Assembly: GCA_947505055.1 (NCBI GenBank)
Contig: CANNLO010000147.1
Coordinates: forward strand, 1-10,977
Source: Methylococcaceae bacterium
GTDB lineage: Bacteria > Pseudomonadota > Gammaproteobacteria > Methylococcales > Methylomonadaceae
Direction of reading: 5' to 3'
DNA: 10,977 nt
Numbering within the stretch: position 1 is the first letter of the stretch; every line of letters begins with the position of its first letter. The translations under genes were made by a program, and so were the position numbers. Under the pieces are notes generated by a model. The model did no database searches, had not been told where the DNA came from, and was given only the letters and a program-made list of their open reading frames with translations. Positions 1 to 7,836 of the stretch are shown one piece after another.

Positions 1-1074
1 CCAGCCGAGTTTGCCAAGCCAGAACATTATTCCCGTAAACAAGTTCGTAGCATGGGCCGAATCGCTTTAATGGCAACTCGTGCAACGGAACTGGCACTGA
101 TTGACGCCGGATTGCTAAATGATCCGTGTCTTAAAAGTGGTCAGATGGGGATTGCTTATGGGAGTTCTTCGGGCAGTCCTGATGCTATCGCTGATTTTGG
201 TCATATGTTGATTAATTATACAACCGACGGTTTGAATGCAACTTCCTATATCAGAATGATGGGCCATACCACGCCGGTTAATATCGGGTTGTTCTTTGGT
301 ATTAACGGCCGCATTTATACGACTTCTAGCGCCTGTACCTCGGGCAGTCAAGGCATAGGCTATGCTTATGAGGCCATTAAATTCGGTCAACAAAAGCTGA
401 TGGTCGCAGGTGGTGCAGAAGAATTGTCGGCTTCTCAGGCGGCAGTATTTGATACTCTTTTCGCAACCAGTTTGCGCAATGACACTCCCGATAAAAGTCC
501 GCGACCATTTGATCAGAATCGGGATGGTCTGGTGATTGGCGAAGGAGCTGGTACCTTGATACTTGAAGAGTTGCAGCATGCTTTGGCGCGAAATGCCACT
601 ATTCATGCCGAAGTGGCTGGTTTTGGGACCAATTCCGACGGCGTACATGTCACCCAACCCAATAGTAGCAGCATGCAGCAGGCGATGCGACTGGCTCTGC
701 AGACGGCAAAGCTGGATGTATCTGCCATTGGTTATGTCAGTGCGCATGGTACGGCCACAGGCCACGGTGACATTGCTGAAAGCCATGCAACCGCTGCATT
801 GTTTGGTGCCAAGACGCCAATTAGTGCATTAAAAAGTTTTACAGGGCACACCCTTGGCGCTTGCGGAGCACTTGAAGCCTGGGTTGCGATCAATATGATG
901 AATGAAGGCTGGTTTCATGCTACAGCCAATCTTGACAGCATTGACCCTGAATGTGCCGAGCTGGATTACATTAAAGAAGAGGTTCGTAAACTGGATTGCG
1001 ATTATGTGATGAGCAATAATTTTGCTTTTGGCGGTATCAATACGTCTTTGATTTTTAAGCGTTGGAAGCAATAG
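1..1074 (+). CDS. Beta-ketoacyl-ACP synthase, FabF type (5' end outside window)
   Basis: Condenses malonyl-ACP with an acyl-ACP, extending the chain by two carbons. The frame is open from base 1, and codons before the first in-window ATG (base 52) read like ketosynthase (HYSRKQVRSMGR), so the gene starts upstream. About 357 residues are visible, so roughly 50 N-terminal residues are missing compared with a typical 410-residue FabF. The Cys-His-His catalytic set is intact: the Cys of SACTSGSQ at 334-336, the His of SAHGTATG at 745-747 and the His of FTGHTLGACGA at 847-849. A conserved Lys lies five residues before the last His. The C-terminal loop reads NNFAFGGIN rather than the N-FGFGGTN usual in FabF. 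Together with GALEAW and a C-terminal SLIFKRW, this resembles ketosynthases of aryl-polyene pigment clusters. That sub-family call is by memory of similar proteins and is an inference. It converges on the minus-strand gene at 1189-2205. Confidence 0.93.
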   Translation, partial: PAEFAKPEHYSRKQVRSMGRIALMATRATELALIDAGLLNDPCLKSGQMGIAYGSSSGSPDAIADFGHMLINYTTDGLNATSYIRMMGHTTPVNIGLFFGINGRIYTTSSACTSGSQGIGYAYEAIKFGQQKLMVAGGAEELSASQAAVFDTLFATSLRNDTPDKSPRPFDQNRDGLVIGEGAGTLILEELQHALARNATIHAEVAGFGTNSDGVHVTQPNSSSMQQAMRLALQTAKLDVSAIGYVSAHGTATGHGDIAESHATAALFGAKTPISALKSFTGHTLGACGALEAWVAINMMNEGWFHATANLDSIDPECAELDYIKEEVRKLDCDYVMSNNFAFGGINTSLIFKRWKQ

Positions 1075-1188
1075 ACTTGAAAAGCAAAGAGGGTGAGCTG
1101 GCAATAAATTCACATTTAACAAAAAAGATATTTATATCGCTCACCAAACAATGTGTTGGTTCTAAGCACAACTCCAACTTGTAATTAA

Positions 1189-2205
1189 TCAGTATTTTGT
1201 CTTGTCCCGACCTGCCCAGTATTCTGTCGCCAACAGTTGCGCTTGCTCTTGCGTGTCAACTTTGCCTAATAATTTAAGTGCGATTGCAGTCGTGCCAAGG
1301 ATAGAGGCGGTTGCAAAATCGTCTTCTGTTTTCCCTTGCCAGATTAGTGCAAGTTGTTGCGGATCAAGCAACTCCGGTTTAACATGACGATGCCTGAATA
1401 AAGCAGGCCAGTTTTCGTCGGATAATTCACCGTTATGCACGCTTTGCACCAGACATTCCATATCGGGATTGCGTTCGGTTTCGCCACCTTCGCCTTTTAG
1501 AACTGCCATGTGTGGCTGCTTGACCAAAGCCGCAGCTTGCTGGTGGACAGGTCGATAGCCGGGATGAAAGATGCCCTGAATGCTGAAGTCCGCATTGAAG
1601 GGGTTTAATAAACGCACGAGTGTATGAACCGGGGAACGCAAACCCAGTATCGGGCGTAGTTCTATAATTTCGTGTAGCTTGGGACAAAAATGTTCCAACG
1701 ATAAATAGCTGAAATGCTGTTGTGCAAGTTGCTGTCTGGCTTCTGAAATTGACGTTGCGGATTTAAGCCCCAAATATTCCAGCATATTTTCTGTGTACAA
1801 CCGTCCCTCGGAATGGCCGCTAGCGCCATGCATAAAAACAGTGATGCTGTTTTCTGCCAGTAATAAAGCCGACAGTAAGAACCAGGGTAAATGTCGACGT
1901 TTACCCGCGTAAGAGGACCAGTCTAAATCGACTTTAGAGGAAGTATCAAGTCGCTTGAACGACTCGCGCGCTGCCAGTGCAAAACCGGCCAATTCTTCGG
2001 GCGTTTCTTCCTTGACGCGCATCAACATTAAAAAAGCACCTAACTGAACTGGCAGTACCTGATCAGATAAAATCATGTACATTGCCTGATAGGCTTCATC
2101 CTGAGTTAAAGGTCTTGAGCCTTTTTTGCCTTTGCCCAATATACGGACAAATTCTGCGAACGGATGTTCCGCGTGTGGGGTTTGTTGGTGATGAGTCGAT
2201 GTCAT
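1189..2205 (-). CDS. ybiB: YbiB/TrpD2-type glycosyltransferase-fold protein (anthranilate phosphoribosyltransferase homologue)
   Basis: 338 residues, close to the usual length of the YbiB/TrpD2 family. These proteins share the TrpD fold, but the characterised E. coli member binds nucleic acid and does not act in tryptophan synthesis. The N-terminal helical domain (residues about 15-85, with LTQDEAYQAMYMILSDQVLPVQLGAFL split over two helices) is TrpD-like. The PRPP-binding GTGGD loop of true TrpD is absent; the equivalent place reads SYAGKRRHLPWFLLSALLLA (about 98-117), as in YbiB. The TrpD-like segment LRPILGLRSPVHTLVRLLNP (about 183-202) and VLKGEGGETERNP (about 235-247) are present. The ATG overlaps the stop of cyoE as ATGA, so translation is probably coupled. 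No trp genes are nearby, which agrees with a non-biosynthetic role. The exact cellular function is not known from sequence. Confidence 0.82.
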   Translation of the reverse strand: MTSTHHQQTPHAEHPFAEFVRILGKGKKGSRPLTQDEAYQAMYMILSDQVLPVQLGAFLMLMRVKEETPEELAGFALAARESFKRLDTSSKVDLDWSSYAGKRRHLPWFLLSALLLAENSITVFMHGASGHSEGRLYTENMLEYLGLKSATSISEARQQLAQQHFSYLSLEHFCPKLHEIIELRPILGLRSPVHTLVRLLNPFNADFSIQGIFHPGYRPVHQQAAALVKQPHMAVLKGEGGETERNPDMECLVQSVHNGELSDENWPALFRHRHVKPELLDPQQLALIWQGKTEDDFATASILGTTAIALKLLGKVDTQEQAQLLATEYWAGRDKTKY

Positions 2206-3089
2206 AAGGTAAATTTAATATAATGGTCGACTAACAAAGCGACAAACACAATGGTTAGATAAAACAGCGAATAAAAGAACGTTCTCATCGCGGTTTTATC
2301 GTCCTTTCTACACATCATTAGAATTGCGAAATAAATAAAACCAAAGCCTAAAGGTACAACGGCGGCTAAATAGATCAGGCCGCTCATACCGGTTAAATAA
2401 GGCAATAACGTGACAATCAGTAATAAAAATGAATAAAGTAAAATTTGCAGGCGGGTGAATTCTACTCCGTGGGTAACTGGTAACATTGGAATGCCGACTT
2501 TGGCAAATTCCTTGCGTTTGGCGATAGATAGCGGCCAGAAATGTGGCGGCGTCCAAACAAAGATAATTAAAAACAACAACAAGGAGTAGGGATGTACTTC
2601 ACCTGTCATTGCGCACCATCCCAGTAATGGTGGTGTTGCTCCAAATGCACCGGCAATAACGATATTTTGCGGGGTCATCCGTTTAAGATAAACCGTATAA
2701 ATAATCGCGTAACCCAATCCGGATAAAAAAGTAAGAATTGCGGTTAGGGTGTTCACCAGTGTAAACAGTATCGCCATGGAAATGGCAGCCAGCAGCAAGG
2801 CAAACATTAAGACATTATTAGCGCTTAATTCGCCTTTGGGTAAAGGACGATTTTTGTTGCGCTCCATCTGCGCATCGGCTTCGCGATCAATAAAATGATT
2901 AATCGCGGCGGCTGAAGCGGCGGCGAGAGCAATGCCTATACTACTGTAAATAAAGAGGTCAACTGGAGGCAGTCCTGGAACGGCCAATAACATGCCTGCA
3001 ATCGCAGTAAAAACGATCAGGGCGACTACTTTGGGTTTGCATAATTCAAGATAACTTTTCCAGGAAGGGCGGCGTAATTCGCTAGTCAT
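2202..3089 (-). CDS. cyoE: Heme o synthase (protoheme IX farnesyltransferase)
   Basis: Integral membrane prenyltransferase of the UbiA superfamily. It transfers a farnesyl group to protoheme IX, giving heme O for terminal oxidases of the heme-copper family. At 295 residues it has the normal family length. The first Asp-rich motif is clear: N64-HFID68-READ72 followed by RNKNRPLP, which binds the Mg-diphosphate. YTVYLKRMTPQN (131-142) and KRKEFAKVGIPMLPV (191-205) are conserved CyoE/CtaB segments. Long hydrophobic stretches give about nine membrane helices (for example 20-38, 47-64, 93-110, 112-132, 168-182, 215-231, 237-258, 272-290). The start is the ATG at 3087-3089, with only a weak GGA-type ribosome site about 11 bases upstream. 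No oxidase subunit or heme A synthase gene is adjacent, which is unusual because cyoE or ctaB often sits in an oxidase operon. The gene leads the two-gene operon with the ybiB-type gene. Confidence 0.95.
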   Translation of the reverse strand: MTSELRRPSWKSYLELCKPKVVALIVFTAIAGMLLAVPGLPPVDLFIYSSIGIALAAASAAAINHFIDREADAQMERNKNRPLPKGELSANNVLMFALLLAAISMAILFTLVNTLTAILTFLSGLGYAIIYTVYLKRMTPQNIVIAGAFGATPPLLGWCAMTGEVHPYSLLLFLIIFVWTPPHFWPLSIAKRKEFAKVGIPMLPVTHGVEFTRLQILLYSFLLLIVTLLPYLTGMSGLIYLAAVVPLGFGFIYFAILMMCRKDDKTAMRTFFYSLFYLTIVFVALLVDHYIKFTL

Positions 3090-5020
<1,931 letters not shown>

Positions 5021-5032
5021 GATTTATACATA

Positions 5033-5896
5033 ATGAACATTGTTAACATTGAATTAATAAAAAAAGCCAAGTGTTTTGGTGGATGGGTGGAATACTATAC
5101 TCACTTATCGGTATCGACCCAAACTCCGATGACCTTTTCAATTTTCGTTCCTGAAAGCGCTGCAGCAAAAGCCAATAAACCGGCTATGATCTGGCTTTCA
5201 GGTCTGACCTGTACCGAAGAAAACTTTATCACTAAAGCCGGAGTATTTCCTTGGGCCAGTGAGCACGGCATTACTGTCATCTGCCCAGATACCTCGCCCC
5301 GAGGAACTGATTTGCCGGGCGAACATGACAGCTACGACTTTGGTTCGGGCGCCGGTTTTTATCTGAATGCAACAGAGAAACCTTGGTCAGAAAACTACAG
5401 CATGTCTGATTATGTGGTTAATGAAATCACCGAAATTCTGTATTCCAATTTTTCAATCGCACGTGATTGCCTGGCTATTTCCGGTCATTCCATGGGCGGG
5501 CATGGCGCATTAATCATGGCTTTGAAAAATAGAGATAAGTTCAAATCGGTTTCTGCCTTTTCACCTATCATCAATCCAATGAACTGCCCCTGGGGCCAGA
5601 AGGCTTTTTCTCTGTATCTGGGAGAAAATCAAATGGATTGGGAGCAGTACGATAGTCTTATGCTCGTTGATAAAGCGGCGTCAATTCCGCCTATGTTGAT
5701 AGATCAGGGTTTAGCTGATGATTTTCTTGAAGTCCAGTTAAAAACTGATGTTTTTGCCAAAAAAATCAACGACAAGGGGTTCACCGACAGCTGCACGATT
5801 CGGATGCAGGACGGCTATGATCACAGCTATTTTTTCATCGCCAGTTTCATTAAAGATCATATCGACTTTCACGCCGCCCAAATTTGTCGTGACTGA
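5033..5896 (+). CDS. fghA: S-formylglutathione hydrolase
   Basis: Alpha/beta-hydrolase (esterase D family) that hydrolyses S-formylglutathione to formate and glutathione, the step after the dehydrogenase encoded just upstream. It has 287 residues, matching the usual 275-285. The nucleophile is S153 in GHSMGGHGAL, the acid is D229 in DQGLADDFL and the base is H264 in QDGYDHSYFFI. The segment MIWLSGLTCTEENF (52-65) with C60 is characteristic of this family, as is the PDTSPRG loop (85-91). An AGGA at 5019-5022 overlaps the stop codon of the dehydrogenase gene and lies ten bases before this ATG, so both genes are on one transcript. The first 12 or so residues (MNIVNIELIKKA) are normal for the family. 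The symbol frmB is used for the same function. The formate produced would be handled by a formate dehydrogenase elsewhere. Confidence 0.97.
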   Translation: MNIVNIELIKKAKCFGGWVEYYTHLSVSTQTPMTFSIFVPESAAAKANKPAMIWLSGLTCTEENFITKAGVFPWASEHGITVICPDTSPRGTDLPGEHDSYDFGSGAGFYLNATEKPWSENYSMSDYVVNEITEILYSNFSIARDCLAISGHSMGGHGALIMALKNRDKFKSVSAFSPIINPMNCPWGQKAFSLYLGENQMDWEQYDSLMLVDKAASIPPMLIDQGLADDFLEVQLKTDVFAKKINDKGFTDSCTIRMQDGYDHSYFFIASFIKDHIDFHAAQICRD

Positions 5897-5927
5897 TTTT
5901 TAAGCGGCATTCATTTGAAGTTCAGTC

Positions 5928-6040
5928 GGGTAAGCCGGAATATGGCTTTTTCGAGCGAAAGCGAGAACAAGTGATTCCACGAACTATTGCCGGAATTGCC
6001 AACATTCGCTACGTTTGGGTGGCCTTATTCCGACCTATCC
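5928..6040. repeat. REP-like palindromic repeat after fghA
   Basis: Imperfect inverted arms enclose about 110 bp: 5928-5946 (GGGTAAGCCGGAATATGGC) pairs with 6021-6039, whose reverse complement reads GATAGGTCGGAATAAGGCC; the two match at 15 of 19 positions when aligned on CGGAATA. A nested hairpin pairs GCCGGAAT (5989-5996) with ATTCCGAC (6026-6033), continued by GCCA (5998-6001) with TGGC (6020-6023). The arrangement resembles the GTCGGAATAAG-type intergenic palindromes common in proteobacterial genomes; that comparison is from memory. It lies in the spacer downstream of the operon and could also help end transcription or protect the mRNA 3' end. Confidence 0.5.
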
Positions 6041-6281
6041 GGATCTTAATGCGCTTATTCAACTAGTTTAAAATAAACATATTTTTTTATGAGTAGAATT
6101 ACAGCATCTTTACCTGTTTTTCGGGGAATGGGAATTGATGCTGCATCGCGAGAGCTGTTGCACTGATGTGTTGCAACTAAAAAAAGCGCAATCATAGATT
6201 CGGAACTGGCTGTGAGGTTATAACGTTCACACCTCCCTATTTGACAGCGCAAATTTGATGTCCAAGGTTCTCAAAAAAAAA

Positions 6282-6313
6282 TTGTCACAATCATTCAATA
6301 AACACAATATAAT
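6282..6313 (+). promoter_or_regulatory. Putative promoter inside NrdR operator region
   Basis: A perfect -10 TATAAT lies at 6308-6313, within the first NrdR box. The best -35 is TTGTCA at 6282-6287, but the spacer is 20 bp instead of 17, so this -35 is uncertain. An odd-centred palindrome ATTGT-C-ACAAT (6281-6291) covers it. Overlap of operator and core promoter is how NrdR normally blocks RNA polymerase. The direction is inferred from the downstream nrdJb gene. Confidence 0.45.
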
Positions 6314-6317
6314 GTGT
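6302..6317. promoter_or_regulatory. NrdR box 1
   Basis: The 16 bases ACACAATATAATGTGT match the NrdR consensus ACACwATATaTwGTGT at 15 of 16 positions; only position 11 differs (A for T). NrdR is the ATP/dATP-sensing repressor of ribonucleotide reductase operons. The outer arms AACACA and TGTGTT (6301-6306 and 6313-6318) are perfectly inverted. Confidence 0.75.
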
Positions 6318-6333
6318 TAAAATAACCAATCAC

Positions 6334-6349
6334 TCACTATATATAGTAT
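6334..6349. promoter_or_regulatory. NrdR box 2
   Basis: TCACTATATATAGTAT matches the NrdR consensus at 14 of 16 positions, including the whole core CTATATATAG. It begins exactly 32 bp after box 1, about three helical turns, which is the tandem arrangement typical of NrdR-regulated promoters. The pairing and spacing make each box more credible than alone. Confidence 0.72.
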
Positions 6350-6408
6350 TTTATTATATTGTTCTTTGGTGCAATTATTTCGATAAATTTAAAAGCTAAT
6401 TCAACAGC

Positions 6409-6501
6409 TATTAATCTTCCCATAAGTTTTTGCATGCTTTACCTTTCTGATACTAAAGAAACTAAGGCTGGTTCAGACGGGAACTTATGGGACGATTAAT
6501 A
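6409..6501. repeat. Inverted-repeat element (MITE-like or long RNA stem)
   Basis: Arms of 20 bp at 6409-6428 and 6482-6501 are complementary at 19 of 20 positions around the core TCCCATAAGTT / AACTTATGGGA; the only mismatch is 6417 against 6493. In a + strand RNA the stem would continue inward through three U-G pairs and a G-C pair (6429-6432 with 6478-6481), giving 24 paired positions closing a 45-base loop. No ORF of note lies within and no poly-T tract follows, so it is not a standard terminator. It sits in the leader between the NrdR boxes and nrdJb. It could be a small non-autonomous element, a pair of IS ends or a structured leader; the sequence alone does not decide. Confidence 0.6.
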
Positions 6502-6820
6502 CTTGATATAAATGTTGAGAGTGTGCTGAATTTGAAAATCGTTCTCAGAACATAAAAATTTGTACATCAGCTTATTAATTCACTTGGGATAAATGCTCAA
6601 TAATTTTTTAATCGACAAGCAAATTTTCAAAATTTCTGCGATTGGTAGGTTTTAGGTCAGTACTGTCTGAGTTTTGATGAAGACATTGTATCTTAATGAA
6701 CACAATGCCGATTGATTACACGGTATATAGGCAAAAATACGTCCACTCTAGAAAGTTACAATCGTACTGAACACATTGAGGTAAACTTAAACTACGGTAA
6801 ATACCGATTAAGGCAAAAAT

Positions 6821-7498
6821 ATGACACATAAAATAAACAAGAAAATTATCAGCTACAAAGTCCTGACCAAGGACGATCTTGAACCAGTTAAGCAAGAGCT
6901 GGTTGAGCCCTCGCTGGAAAGCATGAACGAAAACCTTACGCGCCCGGAAGTTCTGCTCGGCTCTACTTATAAAATTAAAACCCCACAGTCTGAGCATGCG
7001 TTGTACATTACCATCAATGATATGATTCTTAACGAAGGCACGGTCCACCAAGAACGTAGGCCTTATGAAATCTTTATCAATTCAAAAAATATGGAGCATT
7101 TTCAGTGGGTGTTGGCCTTGACCCGATTGATTTCGGCAGTATTTCGCAAAGGTGGAGACGCTTGTTTTCTGGTTGAAGAAATGAAAGCAGTATTCGATCC
7201 GCATGGTGGTTATTTCAAAAAAGGGGGTGTTTTTATGCCGTCGCTGGTTGCTGAAATTGGTTACGCAATCGAATCGCACTTAAAACATATCGGCATGATT
7301 AAGCCCGTAGCGATGACCGATCATCAAAAAAAGTTTCTTGATGGAAAACGCCGAGAATTTGAAACGCAACATGGCGAATCGGAAGGACAATCCTTTCCGG
7401 AAAAAGCGGTATTGTGCAACAAATGCAGCACCAAAGCCATGGTATTGATGGATGGTTGCATGACCTGTTTGAATTGTGGTGAGAGTAAATGTGGGTAA
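6821..7498 (+). CDS. nrdJb: NrdJb: C-terminal subunit of split class II (B12-dependent) ribonucleotide reductase
   Basis: 225 residues matching the small NrdJb subunit known from Pseudomonas, where class II ribonucleotide reductase is split into NrdJa (catalytic, adenosylcobalamin-binding) and NrdJb. Residues about 46-160 form the TSCPD-type domain: LLGSTYKIKTPQSEHALYIT, RRPYEIFINSKNMEHFQW, TRLISAVFRKGGD, VFDPHGGYFKKGG. The C-terminal tail is a Cys-rich ribbon: C199 and C202 (LCNKC), then C213, C216, C219 and C224 in GCMTCLNCGESKCG. This ending is typical of class II reductases, where a tail Cys pair re-reduces the active site. The start is set by AAGG at 6810-6813, seven bases before the ATG, and a small hairpin CGGTA-AA-TACCG (6795-6806) lies just ahead. 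nrdJa, normally directly upstream, is absent. Tandem NrdR boxes 470 bp upstream fit regulation as a reductase gene. Confidence 0.88.
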   Translation: MTHKINKKIISYKVLTKDDLEPVKQELVEPSLESMNENLTRPEVLLGSTYKIKTPQSEHALYITINDMILNEGTVHQERRPYEIFINSKNMEHFQWVLALTRLISAVFRKGGDACFLVEEMKAVFDPHGGYFKKGGVFMPSLVAEIGYAIESHLKHIGMIKPVAMTDHQKKFLDGKRREFETQHGESEGQSFPEKAVLCNKCSTKAMVLMDGCMTCLNCGESKCG

Positions 7499-7836
7499 TA
7501 AAGCCAAATTAATGATGGGAGTTACTAATGTGGGGTATTAATAATTTCTCTATAGATCATCGGACAGACTCCTGGTTTTTTGTACGTTCGCACTTTTACA
7601 AAAATATTAATTTTTTTAAATGCGGAATTAAATAGAAGCATTTTTAAGAAGCGCTTTATCTGGCATTGACTATAACGTAATGAAAAGTGGAATAATGACA
7701 AGTATTAATGGGCTAAAATAACAATTAACAGGCTGATTAATTATTGGCTCACACTGAAAAGCCATTCTCTCCGCATTTGCGAATGGCATTATACTCAAAA
7801 GATCACACTCATAAAATAAAAGCAGAGAGTTGCCTT
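7499..7836 (+). other. Intergenic region before chemoreceptor gene
   Basis: About 340 bp without a supportable gene. It includes a weak AT-only inverted repeat AAAAAT-ATTA-ATTTTT followed by further T's near 7600-7618, which could be a poor terminator for nrdJb, and a sigma-28-like promoter near its right end. The frame of the chemoreceptor stays open back to a TTG at 7744, but the ATG at 7837 has the better ribosome site. Confidence 0.4.
7714..7739 (+). promoter_or_regulatory. Possible sigma-28 (FliA-type) promoter for chemoreceptor gene
   Basis: TAAA at 7714-7717 and GCTGATTA at 7732-7739 resemble the flagellar sigma-28 elements TAAA and GCCGATAA (6 of 8 in the second). The gap is 14 bases, against 15 in the E. 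coli consensus. Chemoreceptor genes are commonly under this sigma factor. Transcription from here would begin at about 7746, after the TTG codon at 7744, supporting a downstream ATG start. The match is weak and may be chance. Confidence 0.25.

Noticed and set aside
115..786. 223-codon ORF on the minus strand
   Set aside because: Lies opposite the clear ketosynthase frame; its translation has no recognisable family pattern, so it is a shadow.
1093..1146. GGTGAGC / GCTCACC inverted repeat between convergent genes, considered as a terminator
   Set aside because: Only 7 bp of stem around a 40-base loop and no T-tract on either side.
6055..6252. 65-codon minus-strand ORF after the REP-like repeat
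   Set aside because: No family resemblance and AT-rich coding; the + strand readings here (for example 6089-6166) are equally unconvincing, so this is treated as non-coding or decayed.
6350..6820. Cobalamin riboswitch in the leader of the B12-dependent reductase gene
   Set aside because: No B12-box-like conserved segments were seen; NrdR boxes explain regulation better.
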